Below, piece after piece: positions 24,620 through 35,500 of a stretch of 64,000 nt of DNA; the first letter of the stretch is position 1, and the number at the start of each line of letters is the position of its first letter. A program made the position numbers and the translations under genes. This DNA is from Prosthecobacter dejongeii. GTDB lineage: Bacteria > Verrucomicrobiota > Verrucomicrobiia > Verrucomicrobiales > Verrucomicrobiaceae. The DNA is taken from contig NZ_JACHIF010000001.1 of assembly GCF_014203045.1 (NCBI RefSeq), positions 1,240,001 through 1,304,000 on the forward strand, in the 5' to 3' direction. The notes under the pieces were generated by a model. That model searched no databases, was not told the origin of the DNA, and worked only from the letters and a program-made list of their open reading frames with translations.

Positions 24620-26386
24620 ATGGCGCTCGCTTTTCCAGTTCCGTCTGACTGCTCTTCGACCGGCATCCCGGTCGCTGAAATTCTACGGGTCAGCACCGAA
24701 GAGCAGGCTGCGGACACCCGTGCAGGTCTTGACCGTCAAAGGGCCGTCAACCAAAGGACCATCGAGGTCAAAGGACTCTACCGAGCCCTCACAATCGAGC
24801 TGCGTGTTTCGGGAACTGTGGCCGTGCATCACCCGGAAATGCGCCGGGTGCTGGCGATGATTTCAGAGGGCACAATCCGTGGCATCGTATGCTCAGATCT
24901 CGACCGGCTCTTTAGGCCCGATCAGCCGCAAGGATTTGCTATTTTGCAGGTCTTCCAGGACATGGATGCGAAGATCTACACGGGGGATTCCGATTACGAT
25001 CTGCGGACCTCGAGCGGTCTGCTTCAGTCCTCGATCCGGGGGGCCATTGCAGGTTTTGAATTGTCTCTTATCCGTGAGCGTCTGCAGGGGGCCAAGGAGG
25101 CAAAAAGACGTCAGGGTAAATGCCCGACCAATGCATACACCTTACCGCTCGGGATTGGCTATGACAGATCCACGGACACCTGGACCTACACACCTGAAAT
25201 CGCGAAGGTGAAGCTTCTCTTTGATCTGTTCCAGCAGGGGACCCGGAACTATTCGGAACTTGGGCGGCGCATAGGGCTGAGCAACGCTGGGGTCAAGTTT
25301 CTCCTGAAGAACCGCCTCTACACGGGCTGGCGCGTCATTGATCAGAAACGTGGGCCAAAGCGCACCAGTGTGACAGGCAAACTTTACCGGGTCAAAGTTG
25401 CACGTGCTCCTGAAGATGTGATTCGCAACAAGGTGTTGGACGGCATCATTTCCGAAGAAGCCTTTGAGGAGGTGCAGCGTGAAATCGCCCTCACCAAGTT
25501 CAACTTCATTGAGGCGAATCGCTCGTCTCCTATGGTCCATCTGGCGACCGGAGTACTCGCGTGTGGCTGTTGCGGCCAGCCAATGTTTCTGACAAGCCGA
25601 AGCCGCACACGGGCGACCTACATTGTCTGCAAGGCCAACCACTACCTGCATAAGAAGGACTTGGGAGGCTGCCGACAGCCCAACCTTCGTGAGGATGAAA
25701 CGGAAGCAGCCCTTATCAAGCTCGTCGGAGAAGTCCTCGCGACGCCTGAGCGGTTGGTCCAGATCCTGGAGGCGAGCGCCCGGAAAACCCGTGAGCTGAT
25801 CACGCCATTCTCAAGCGCGGTCGCGCCATCAACGCAAATTGAAGAGCTTAAGCGCCGGGATGCACGCCTCGTGGACGCCTTTGCCCAAGGGGTGCTCTCG
25901 GTGGATGAGCTCCGCAGCAAACGTGAGGCCATCCGGAGGGAGCGTGATGCTTTTGAGCAAACGCTGAAACCCAAACCAAGCCCCGACCACGCCTCGTTAT
26001 TGCTACAGGCCCGGTTGGTCGTGAAGGCGGCCCTTCGCTTTTCCACGATTGGTAACCGCTATCAGCAGAAGGCCATCCTTAATGAGCTGTTTTCAGAAAT
26101 CCATGTGCGGCATCATGAGATCATCAGTTTCAAGTTCAGGCCTTCTGTGATGGGAGGAAGTGACAGCGCTGACCAGGTTCTTTTGGCGCAGCCTGTAGGT
26201 ATTGGCAAACCCCCGATGATCGTCCCCGAAGGACACCGCCATTGCATCAAGTGTCTTCAGGTGAAGTCGAAATCGCAATTCTACCGGAAACTGAATCGCT
26301 GCAATTCTTGTCGGAAGGCCGCCGACCGCGAGAATTACCAACGAAGAAGAACAACGACGTCTGCCCAGAAACCACTTTATGAATAA
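24620..26386 (+). CDS. Large serine recombinase (integrase) with two zinc-binding regions
   Basis: A 588-residue site-specific recombinase likely to integrate or excise the element. Residues 15-155 form the resolvase catalytic domain with Ser25 in LRVSTEEQA, then VCSDLDRLFRP and an ELSLIRERL helix. Residues 170-290 form the recombinase domain, residues 312-350 a zinc ribbon (CGCCGQPMF...C...C) and about 385-440 a helical coiled-coil region. An extra C-terminal zinc finger is present (HCIKCLQVKSK, then CNSCRKAADREN), which is not usual for the family. Its attachment sites were not identified. The next gene overlaps its stop codon by 8 bp. Confidence 0.9.
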   Translation: MALAFPVPSDCSSTGIPVAEILRVSTEEQAADTRAGLDRQRAVNQRTIEVKGLYRALTIELRVSGTVAVHHPEMRRVLAMISEGTIRGIVCSDLDRLFRPDQPQGFAILQVFQDMDAKIYTGDSDYDLRTSSGLLQSSIRGAIAGFELSLIRERLQGAKEAKRRQGKCPTNAYTLPLGIGYDRSTDTWTYTPEIAKVKLLFDLFQQGTRNYSELGRRIGLSNAGVKFLLKNRLYTGWRVIDQKRGPKRTSVTGKLYRVKVARAPEDVIRNKVLDGIISEEAFEEVQREIALTKFNFIEANRSSPMVHLATGVLACGCCGQPMFLTSRSRTRATYIVCKANHYLHKKDLGGCRQPNLREDETEAALIKLVGEVLATPERLVQILEASARKTRELITPFSSAVAPSTQIEELKRRDARLVDAFAQGVLSVDELRSKREAIRRERDAFEQTLKPKPSPDHASLLLQARLVVKAALRFSTIGNRYQQKAILNELFSEIHVRHHEIISFKFRPSVMGGSDSADQVLLAQPVGIGKPPMIVPEGHRHCIKCLQVKSKSQFYRKLNRCNSCRKAADRENYQRRRTTTSAQKPLYE

Positions 26387-26651
26387 TCGTCCCTTGATCA
26401 GGCAAAACAACATCGCTCAATTTGCTGAAAGCTTGAAGCGAGACAGAGACTATGAGGGCTTGCAGTTGGTGTTGGAAGAGCTCGCGCATAGGCGTAGCAC
26501 AAAGGCCAAAAGCCTCGAGAAGAAGATCAAAGCGTTTCTTGGCGACGAGCAAACTGAGAAGCCTGTGAGGTTCGCTAAAAAGCTGGATCATCAAATAAGG
26601 GAACGAAATTATATATCCAACTCACCCATCTTGTACGCCATGAAAAAGTAA
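26379..26651 (+). CDS. Small hypothetical protein overlapping the recombinase
   Basis: A 90-residue basic helical protein. The start lies inside the last codons of the recombinase (ATGAATAA overlap), suggesting coupled translation. It contains IAQFAESLKRDRDYEGLQLV and a Lys-rich middle. No domain recognised. It may be a small accessory protein of the integration module. Confidence 0.5.
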   Translation: MNNRPLIRQNNIAQFAESLKRDRDYEGLQLVLEELAHRRSTKAKSLEKKIKAFLGDEQTEKPVRFAKKLDHQIRERNYISNSPILYAMKK

Positions 26652-26738
26652 GCGCATACACAACGCCCCAACAAGTCTACCCACTGAACTTGCAAATTAT
26701 GCGCCAAACGAAACCCCATTGAGTAAGGGGTGCGGGTT

Positions 26739-27275
26739 TTACGGATGTTTCTTTGTCAATTGAGCCCAAATGAGATCTATGGAGGTAGATACATCATTGT
26801 TTTCAGTGTCAATGTGCAACGCTTCGTCGGCAGAAGGTTCTTCAAAGTAGCCGTCGGCACCAGTCAAATTTACCAAATGTCCTTCACGTTGTTTACGGTA
26901 TAATCCTTTAACATCTCTCGACTGGCATGCATCATATGAACACTTAGCCCAGACCCATAGTGCAGGCGCGTCTTTTAAAATGATCCGCGCAACTTTTCGA
27001 TATGAGTCAGTGGGGGTAATCAAGGCTGTTACCGTGTAGATGCCAGATTTTGCTGAAAGTGCCGCGACTTCAGCAGCTCTTCGAATGTTTTCTTCGCGTC
27101 CTGCGGGACTGAATCCAAGTCCCCTACAAAGGCCTTCTCGTAATTCATCTCCGTCAAGTCTCAGGCATGCTTGCTCTGCTTGAATGAAACGTTGTTGTAG
27201 CCCTTTGGCTAAAGTGGATTTGCCTGCACTGGGTAAACCAAAGATCCAAACAACATTAAAATTGAAAGTTAACAT
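26739..27275 (-). CDS. cysC: Adenylyl-sulfate (APS) kinase
   Basis: A 178-residue kinase from the internal ATG at 27275; the longer frame adds 14 non-homologous residues. It phosphorylates APS to PAPS, the sulfate donor. The P-loop GLPSAGKST lies at about 13-21, then LRLDGDELREGLCRGLGFS (substrate loop), the RREENIRR-like GREENIRRAAEVA segment, and DVKGLYRKQREG. No ATP sulfurylase gene is next to it. The upstream neighbour on the same strand carries a sulfotransferase-like domain, so PAPS made here probably feeds surface glycan sulfation. Confidence 0.9.
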   Translation of the reverse strand: MLTFNFNVVWIFGLPSAGKSTLAKGLQQRFIQAEQACLRLDGDELREGLCRGLGFSPAGREENIRRAAEVAALSAKSGIYTVTALITPTDSYRKVARIILKDAPALWVWAKCSYDACQSRDVKGLYRKQREGHLVNLTGADGYFEEPSADEALHIDTENNDVSTSIDLIWAQLTKKHP

Positions 27276-27505
27276 ATGTGGGCTTGATGAGTGCACACGG
27301 AACGGAAATACTGGCACTGCCGTATCAAAGGATTAAGTTATTTAGACTATATAACTATTCTCGAAGTCCATGTTAACGGCTCCTGAATGATGAAATATGA
27401 GAGACGATACAATCTTGCTTCACCGATGGCGGGGCCGTCTTAACGTTGTCAAATTCGGATCCAGGGTCCAGCCGGGACGCGTGCAGTATGGAATATTAAT
27501 TGATG

Positions 27506-29410
27506 CTATTGGCGGTTGGATTGACGATTAGGCACTTTCTTCTTTGCTGCGCCTGACTTGCGTTTTGGTTGTGATGGGAAGTTTTTCATGATTTTTTGGA
27601 GGCTTTTCGACCTCAGTGTGAAAATTTCCTTGGTCAATTCTAAGACGCGTTGGTCGCGACGGATCATAAGGTTGAACAACTTGTCGGACATGAGGTGTTT
27701 CCACCGATTCTGAACGTCCATTTGATCTGCCTTGCCATTATACTCTTCGCTATCGAATGAGCTGCCAAATCCGTAGCCTAAAACAGTCTCAGGCTTGTTT
27801 TTCTGATGCGGAGCTTTTAGAAAAGAACAGACGGTTGATCTGTATTTTTCACTGGAAAACCATTCATCATAATTAATTAGAACCACATTTTGACGTGGGT
27901 TTTTCAATAGGTCTAAATACTCCTGAGCGAATTTTATCCAAGCAAGGTCCATTGCCGGGACGCCTTTCAAATTTCTGTTGAGCAGCTCAATGCACCACAG
28001 GTTTTTTGGATCATTCCGCCACTGTTTTATACGGCTGGCGAACAGGTTGAATGGGTTTCGTATGATGACCACATCGATTACTTCGCCGCTTGTCCCTGTT
28101 GTGTCAGGTGTCAAAAACTCTTCAATTGCCTGCGAGTATGTGACGTCTTCATAACTATGCACCAAGAGGTCCTTGCTTTCATCAAGCTTGCATATGTCTT
28201 GAGTTGCCCTTTTCGTAATCGCGTCGCTGCGCCGCGTGTTTTCGATGATCCCTTGATGGTTCACATCATTGATAAAACACACTTTTCCCGGGTAGAGGCT
28301 GCATAGCCAGTCGATAATTGCATGACATCCTGATCGACGCATTCCAACAACTCGAAGCTCAATTTTGTTTGCTGCCGGATTAATGATGCGTTTTCTCGGG
28401 ATTGGCCTTTGGATCTGCTTTTCTTTAAGCGTTACCAGGTCATCCGTCTGAGCGCTGTTTTGACTTCCCCTGGGCTGCCCGGTCAAATAGAGCTCAATCG
28501 AGCGAATGACGTCAGAGCTTGAGATCATATCCATGCACTTGGGGAGAGTGCCCGAGAGGTTTGTGCAAAGAGACTGATCTTTTTCATCGCCGTCGCCAAG
28601 GGGCAACGTTCTCGCCCGCCAGCATCCGCCCATTGCGCAGCAGGAGAGCATCCCAATGGTATGCAGAAATTGATGTCCTGGGTACGCCTCCCACTGATTT
28701 GGCTCTCGTCCTCCTGCCACTACAACGCAGGGGCGAAAAGCGCCTGGATTACGACGGAATTCAACCGCCGCAGCCAAATGCATCAGGGAGGTCACAGGGC
28801 TGATGATTCCGTCTGAATGATAGACTAACCGGACCAACTGACGAAGGTCGGTCTTTCCGCGCAAATCAATGACCCGCTTTAAGGTGGTGTGGCTGTGGTT
28901 TTTATCCCCCACTTGGACAAAGGTCAGGCGGCCACGGAAATGATCCACAACTTCTTGCCACCTTTGGTGGTCCCACCATTTGATAGTGAAATCATTTTTC
29001 CCTCCGGCTACAACAATCCAAAAAGGGATGTCGGTACCCGTCATTTCGTGTATTTGCGACATCCAGCTTTTTTCTTGAGGTGATAAATGGATATCACCTT
29101 TAAAATCTGTTACAGGAATGGGAACACCCAAGGCTTCACTTAAAAACCGGGTAAACCCATGGATAAAGTGATACGCCCCTGTATTGCTCATATTTATCAT
29201 GGGATAATGGCAAGGTATCACTTCCACATCCGGGTCATCATCTTTCAGTGGTGTAATGTATGGGTTATTGAGCCAGAGATCTCCGCATGGAGTTCTCACA
29301 TCGGTGATGAATTTTCCGGGGTGTGCCCGGTGCAAGTCTCGGACCGCTGCCGTGAGCATAACAATGTCACCGGGCGATAAGAAATTCTTAAGAATGAGCT
29401 TTCGTTGCAT
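27506..29410 (-). CDS. Glycosyltransferase family 9-like and sulfotransferase-like fusion
   Basis: A 634-residue two-domain protein. Residues 1-320 resemble GT9 (heptosyltransferase-type) enzymes: LSPGDIVMLTAAVRDLHRAHP near the start, WIVVAGGK and SPVTSLMHLAAA in the second half-domain. After a linker, residues 350-590 resemble a sulfotransferase: the RVVGMRRSGCHAIIDWL strand-loop-helix would bind PAPS 5'-phosphosulfate, and VVIIRNPFNLFASRI would be the 3'-phosphate strand. The C-terminal tail is Lys/Arg-rich. It probably builds and sulfates a cell-surface glycan. The APS kinase gene lies 230 bp downstream, the expected PAPS supplier. The domain fusion is unusual. Confidence 0.75.
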   Translation of the reverse strand: MQRKLILKNFLSPGDIVMLTAAVRDLHRAHPGKFITDVRTPCGDLWLNNPYITPLKDDDPDVEVIPCHYPMINMSNTGAYHFIHGFTRFLSEALGVPIPVTDFKGDIHLSPQEKSWMSQIHEMTGTDIPFWIVVAGGKNDFTIKWWDHQRWQEVVDHFRGRLTFVQVGDKNHSHTTLKRVIDLRGKTDLRQLVRLVYHSDGIISPVTSLMHLAAAVEFRRNPGAFRPCVVVAGGREPNQWEAYPGHQFLHTIGMLSCCAMGGCWRARTLPLGDGDEKDQSLCTNLSGTLPKCMDMISSSDVIRSIELYLTGQPRGSQNSAQTDDLVTLKEKQIQRPIPRKRIINPAANKIELRVVGMRRSGCHAIIDWLCSLYPGKVCFINDVNHQGIIENTRRSDAITKRATQDICKLDESKDLLVHSYEDVTYSQAIEEFLTPDTTGTSGEVIDVVIIRNPFNLFASRIKQWRNDPKNLWCIELLNRNLKGVPAMDLAWIKFAQEYLDLLKNPRQNVVLINYDEWFSSEKYRSTVCSFLKAPHQKNKPETVLGYGFGSSFDSEEYNGKADQMDVQNRWKHLMSDKLFNLMIRRDQRVLELTKEIFTLRSKSLQKIMKNFPSQPKRKSGAAKKKVPNRQSNRQ

Positions 29411-29576
29411 CAGGGTATGGATGGCACTTAGCAGTGAAATTGATGGGTTGGACAGGAATTTGTCACAAAATAAAATAAATTTTTCCCAACGCCAGAATTT
29501 TCTTGCTTAGATAAAAAAGTTGCTGACCTATGATAGATAAATCCTGTGTCCAGGTTATATATCATCGATATTCATT

Positions 29577-32500
29577 ATGAGCACCTACGTGACGTTTGCG
29601 GCAGAAATAGAAAATTCTGGTACGGTTGTTGAAGTCGATCCAGCGGATTACGGTCTGCCGGAAGATGCCACCGTCCTGGAGTTTGGTTTCCCGGAGGCTT
29701 CCCTAAACGTAACGTCAGAGCAATGGCTTGCGGCATTGGAGGCAAACAGCGCCTCTATGGATCTTTTAACATCCAAAAACCTGAATGTGCCAACCACCAC
29801 TGGGACAGGATTTTTGGTGGCTGTAGAAGTTGGTCCGACTTTGCTCGAAGATTCGACTGACACACCTGTGCCTTATTTCACCACTGGTGACAACGGTTCG
29901 ATTGTTTTCTCTTTTTCGAGCAGTTCGTCCTCATCGAGCAGTTCGTCCTCATCGAGCAGTTCGTCCTCATCGAGCAGTTCGTCCTCATCGAGCAGTTCGT
30001 CCTCATCGAGTAGCCCGTCCTCATCGAGCAGTTCGTCCTCATCGAGTAGCCCGTCCTCATCAAGCAGTTCGTCCTCATCAAGCAGTTCGTCCTCATCAAG
30101 CAGTTCGTCCTCATCAAGCAGTTCGTCCTCATCAAGCAGTTCGTCCTCATCGAGCAGTTCAGGGTCGTCCAGTTCGGGGTCGTCCAGTTCGGGATCGTCC
30201 AGTTCAGGGTCGTCCAGTTCGGGGTCGTCCAGTTCAGGATCGTCCAGTTCGGGGTCGTCCAGTTCGGGATCGTCCAGTTCGGGGTCGTCCAGTTCGGGGT
30301 CGTCCAGTTCAGGATCGTCCAGTTCAGGATCGTCCAGTTCGGGGTCGTCCAGTTCAGGATCGTCCAGTTCGGGGTCGTCCAGTTCGGGGTCGTCCAGTTC
30401 GGGGTCGTCCAGTTCAGGATCGTCCAGTTCAGGATCATCCGGATCATCTAGCTCAGGCTCTCCTAATCCCAATTTACCGCCGGAACCCCCCGACGAAGCT
30501 CCGGCCGCAGGCAACGGGAATCAAAACGGTGGAAATGCACAAAACGGTCAAGGGACAACAGCTTCGGATCCAACCGATTCGAATACAATGGGACCGCCAA
30601 CATCTACGAGTGGATGTCCAGTTCGGTATTCATCTGGACAGTTACAGTTCAAAGAAACTGATTTATCCTTTAACTCTTTTGGCGTCCAATGGGGGCACGA
30701 TCGGGAGTATGCCAATATTCTCAGCAATAACAGTTTAGGTATCAATGGATGCAGTTGGCTGATTCCTCAGTTCAGAGCTCTCACTTTCTCTGCTTCGTAT
30801 GGAAATAATCATCCCGCAAAAATTTGCATTGTCGATAGCGCTAATAACAGTCTTTGGTTTACATTGACGACTGACGGAGTTTATCGATCTCAGTACAGGA
30901 CCGAAGATATCTTGTATCATGATGGTGCTAAATCGGAATTTGTTTGGATTGATCGTCAAGGCAATCGCACTGCCTTCTACGACAATTCTACCGTTTACTC
31001 GAGCGCACTTTCTGGGCAGCAACGTGCATTGATTAATAAGGCAGGTTGGCGAAGTGAATTTTCGCATGACAGCAGCGGGAAGGTTGTCGCGATGAGACAA
31101 CTGCATGCCGATCAGGCAGTGAGCTATAGGTATGACTACTTTAGTCAAGGTAACTCGTTGGGATATTTGAGCGTGGTTACATTGGTGATTAACGGAAATC
31201 CCGTTCAGCGTGCAGTGTACCAGTACTACAACGATACGGACACCGGTGGAAATCGCGGAGACTTGAAGCACGTCGCAGTCGAACAATTCAATGCTGGTCG
31301 TGAGCTCTGGGAAGTGATTGAGCGTAAATATTACCGATACTACAAAGCAGCTTCGTCCGATGGGTTTGTTCATGGTCTCAAATATGCCATCCGTGGGCAG
31401 GCCTATGACCAAATGGCTGCAGATGGGTACAATCCCGCAGGTGCCTCAGATTCGACGTTATCCAAGTATGCCGACTATCATTTCAAGTACGATACTGCAA
31501 AGCGGCTTAAGATCGAATCTCTCCAGGGCGGTCGTAAGACCATCTCCTTTACCTATGAAATAAACCCGGCAGAACCTGGTACTCAGGATGTCAATACCTG
31601 GAATACAAAAACCACAGAGTTTTTACCTGATGGAACCAGTCGACGAGTTTATACTAATAAAGCGGGTTTAGTGATGCTGAAAATTTTGGCTCAAGGGGTT
31701 TCAAACAAGTGGTATGAGTATGCGAAATACAATCACAAGTTCGACGTGGAACTTTTGGCATCGTCAGAAGCCGTGGATTCTGTCACGGAACCGAATTCGG
31801 GTGGGCCATTGGTTGTCACGTTGAAAACAAACCAAGGCCTGATCCGTGAACAGACCTTTTACTCGACAACAAATGCTTCTCTGGGAGCAGTGGCAGGATT
31901 GTTGGAAAAAATGGTCGTCAAGAACGGTACCGCTGGTTCTCCGAGCATTCTAAGGTCCGTTCAGTATGCCATTAAAGAGGCATTCGGACATAAAATCTAT
32001 CCGGTTAGTGCCGAGGTTATCTATCCAGTCACAGGAAGCACCGCGACTGCTAACCGTACAACATATACTTATACCTGGTACACCGGAACAGCCGGAGAGG
32101 CAACATTTGCCATCAAGCAAAAAACCACAACTTATCCGGTCGTTCCCATAGAACAAAATGGGACCGGGGTAGCTGCGTCCGCTCAGGAAAGTTACGATAC
32201 ATTTGGGTTTGCCACCTGGCTTAAAGATCCCCGAGGCGTGATCTCGTATCGCTCATTCACGCTGTTCAACAGCTCGGTCATCCAGGAAATCCAGGACGTT
32301 AATACCTCTCTGGTTGCTAACGCGCCTTCAGGTTGGGTTACCAAATCTGGTTTTGGCGCGCACTTGACAAGCGATTATGTAAGAGACGTATTTGGAAGAC
32401 CTTTGAGAGCTTTGCAGCCGGTCATCGAAATTGATCCTGCTACCATTGGAATGAATGGCGAGGCCGCTCTCTGGGTCCGGCCAGTAAGTTATTCATTATA

Positions 32501-35500
32501 TCGCGACGTTACCAGACAACTGTGGCAAGCGAAAGGTTGGTGCAGCAATGAGGGGGCGGCGGCTTCCTGGCACATCACCGGACCTGTGACATTGTTTCAG
32601 TTGGACGCGAGTGAGCGTTCGTTGCGGGAGGTAGACGCGACGCCTGACTGTTTCTGTGGTCCGTTGGGGCCAGATACATTCGGCAAATCTGGTGAATGGC
32701 CGTCGCAGAACCAATGGACAAAATGGAAGGAAGATATCCGTGATCCGTGGGGCAGAATCCAGGAAACCCGTGTTTACCATGTGATTCCTTCCACAGGAGA
32801 AGGGCTCGAGGGCGCAAATTATAACGCGCAGCGTTTCCAATATGATGTGATGGGTCGCCTCCGGCGCACAATATCTCCTGGCGGAACTGTCAGCCGAAGC
32901 GTCCTCGATGCACGCGGTCTGCTCACTGCAACCTGGGTGGGTACCAATGACTCTGGCGCAACTGATAATGATCCATCTGGAGGTGGCGATCCGGCAAACA
33001 ACATGAGACCCGTCTGGTTGGGGCAGTATGACGGAGGAAGCTCGGGTGGAAACGGAAACCTAACCCAGGTGACAGAACCCGTGAATAATACCTCTGGAGA
33101 TAATCGGGTCCTCAGCACTACGTATAATTATCGCAATTTCGCGACCATTGTAAAGGTTAACGACGGATCATCCAACGTCTTTTCCACGACTGCCTATGAC
33201 AATTTGGGCCGTGCGACTACGCAGTCTCGTTATCATACCAGTATTGCCCAAAGTAATCGCACTCACGAGGTAACGATGTCTTACGACTCGAATGGGCGGA
33301 TGTATGAGCAAAAGCGCTTTTATGTGAACTCAAATGGCAGCCTCGGAAGCTCCCTGCATGCTCGGACATGGTACGATCCGAACGGAAATGTAATCAAGCA
33401 ATCCCAGCCGGGCGCAAAGGTGGTAAAGAAAACCGTGTTCGATTCGATGAACCGGTCTATCGCAGTCTACACCGTAGCGGAAGCTGGCTCTACAGAGAAT
33501 GTGAATACCAACAGCGTTGATCTTGATGTTGTGATTAAGGAAGATTGGACTGTCTATAATCCAGCAGGCCAGGAAGTTGAGACTTCTAGCCGTGCTCGGT
33601 TTGACGATACCGACGGATTTGGCCCATTGAAAGGACCTCACGGAGAACAGCCCAAATCACGGGACACTTTCATAGCTACGTATCGAGATCCGATCGGGCG
33701 TCTGCGTTATTCAGTCAACTGCGGAACGAATGGGGGGGCTCCCTTTGTTCGTTCCCCCGTGCATCATTTACCCTCTGATATCATCCTTGTTTCGGAGCAA
33801 CAATATGCTGTTGACGGAGGGTTATCAGTCTCCATTGCACCCAACGGCACGGCTACGGTCACATTTCGGGACGCGGCTGGTCGTCAGTCGGGGCTCATTG
33901 CAAATTCGTCTACCGTGTCTGCGAAATCTGTCGGCGAAATAGACGTAGCAGGTGCCGAATGTCGCATCAGTCGCTTTGAGTATGCGCCTGATGGTGGCCT
34001 AGCTCGCCTGATCGTCTGCAATCAGGCGACAGGTGATCAAATAACAACATGGGACTACGGGACCACGCTCGTTTCGAGTGAAGTGGCACGTAGTGATTTG
34101 GCGGTCAGTAAGACCTATTCAAACGGGCAGACGGAACGGATGACTTACAATCGTCAGGGAGAATTGGCAGGTTACAAAGATCCGAACGGCAATGTTCATG
34201 CTTATCGCCGCGACAAGCTGGGACGTTTGATAGATGATGGAATCACAACTCTGGCACCGGGGGTTGATGGGTTAGTACGGCGTATAAGCACCACATACGA
34301 TAGTCGAGGACGGGTCGAATATCTAACAAGTGGTAGCGAGCCCGGTCCGGGAGCTGGTAGCGTTGTTAATCAGGTCCGTCTTACGTATAACGGTATAGAT
34401 TGCCTGCTTGCAGATGCGCAAAGTCATAGCGGCGTTGTTGACAACAATACCCCCAGAGTTGAATACCAATGTACAGGCACACAAGACAATATACTGCGAC
34501 GCACAGGCATAATCTATCCTAATGGTCGAGCCATTGCGTATGAATATGGTGAAAGCGGCAGCATTGATGACGTTCTTAATCGGGTGCGCTCCGTTCATGA
34601 CGATATGGAGACTTTGACGGAATACCAGTTCGTGGGTGTCAGTATGCCCGTAGTCAGCACTATTCACGGAGCAAATATTCAAAGGCGATGGAAGAAAGAA
34701 GCAGGAATGCCTGATGGTGACAGCGGAGATCCCTACACAGGTTATGACCGATTTGGTCGTCTGGAGCAGACACTATGGCAAAAGATAAATGATCCATCCG
34801 ATGTCCTGGTGAATGTCCAGTGGGGATATGATCGTGCCTCATTTAAGACTTGGCGAAAAGATCTGCTGGCCCCAGCCGCTAGATTTCAGGATCAGGTTTT
34901 TAGCTATGACGGATTGGATCAGGTGACTCAACGTCAACAGGGAGTGCTAAATATCAACCGTACGGCTATTGGAGGCACGCCAGCTTGGCAGGAAAACTTT
35001 GCCTATGACGCCAGCGGAAACTGGCAGCAATACCAACGTCAAGTCGACGGTGTCGTGGACATCAACCAAGGGAGGATCAGCAACCGGGGTAACCAGATCA
35101 CCCAGATCTATCCTGACAGTGCTGAAACTCGCCACACAGACTATGATGCTAACGGCAACATGATAGAGACACCTTCCGGAGAAAACCTGAAAGGAGCTGC
35201 CCGAAAAATGGTATGGGATGCCTGGAATCGGTTGTGCTTAATTCAGAATGAGGGAGGGACCCTCTTGGCTGAGTATCGATATGATGGACAACATAGACGA
35301 ACGACCAGCACGGTCTCTGGGACCACCAAGCACTTTTATTATAACAGTCAGTGGCGGTGCATCGAGGAGCGCAGTAACGGTGGCACAAATCCCGAGCAGC
35401 AATATGTATGGAATCCGTCTGATCGTTGGGAATTGATCCTCAGAGATAGATCTCCAACAACCAACGGCATTCTTAGCGAACGGCTCTATGGACTTCGCGA

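Noticed and set aside
29916..30441. CRISPR-like periodic repeats
   Set aside because: Units are contiguous, 15-18 bp, in frame and coding; there are no spacers.
29873..30514. Minus-strand frames of about 200 residues with DELL/ELDDP or NWT repeats
   Set aside because: They are the reverse reading of the Ser-linker repeats, whose units lack stops in all frames.
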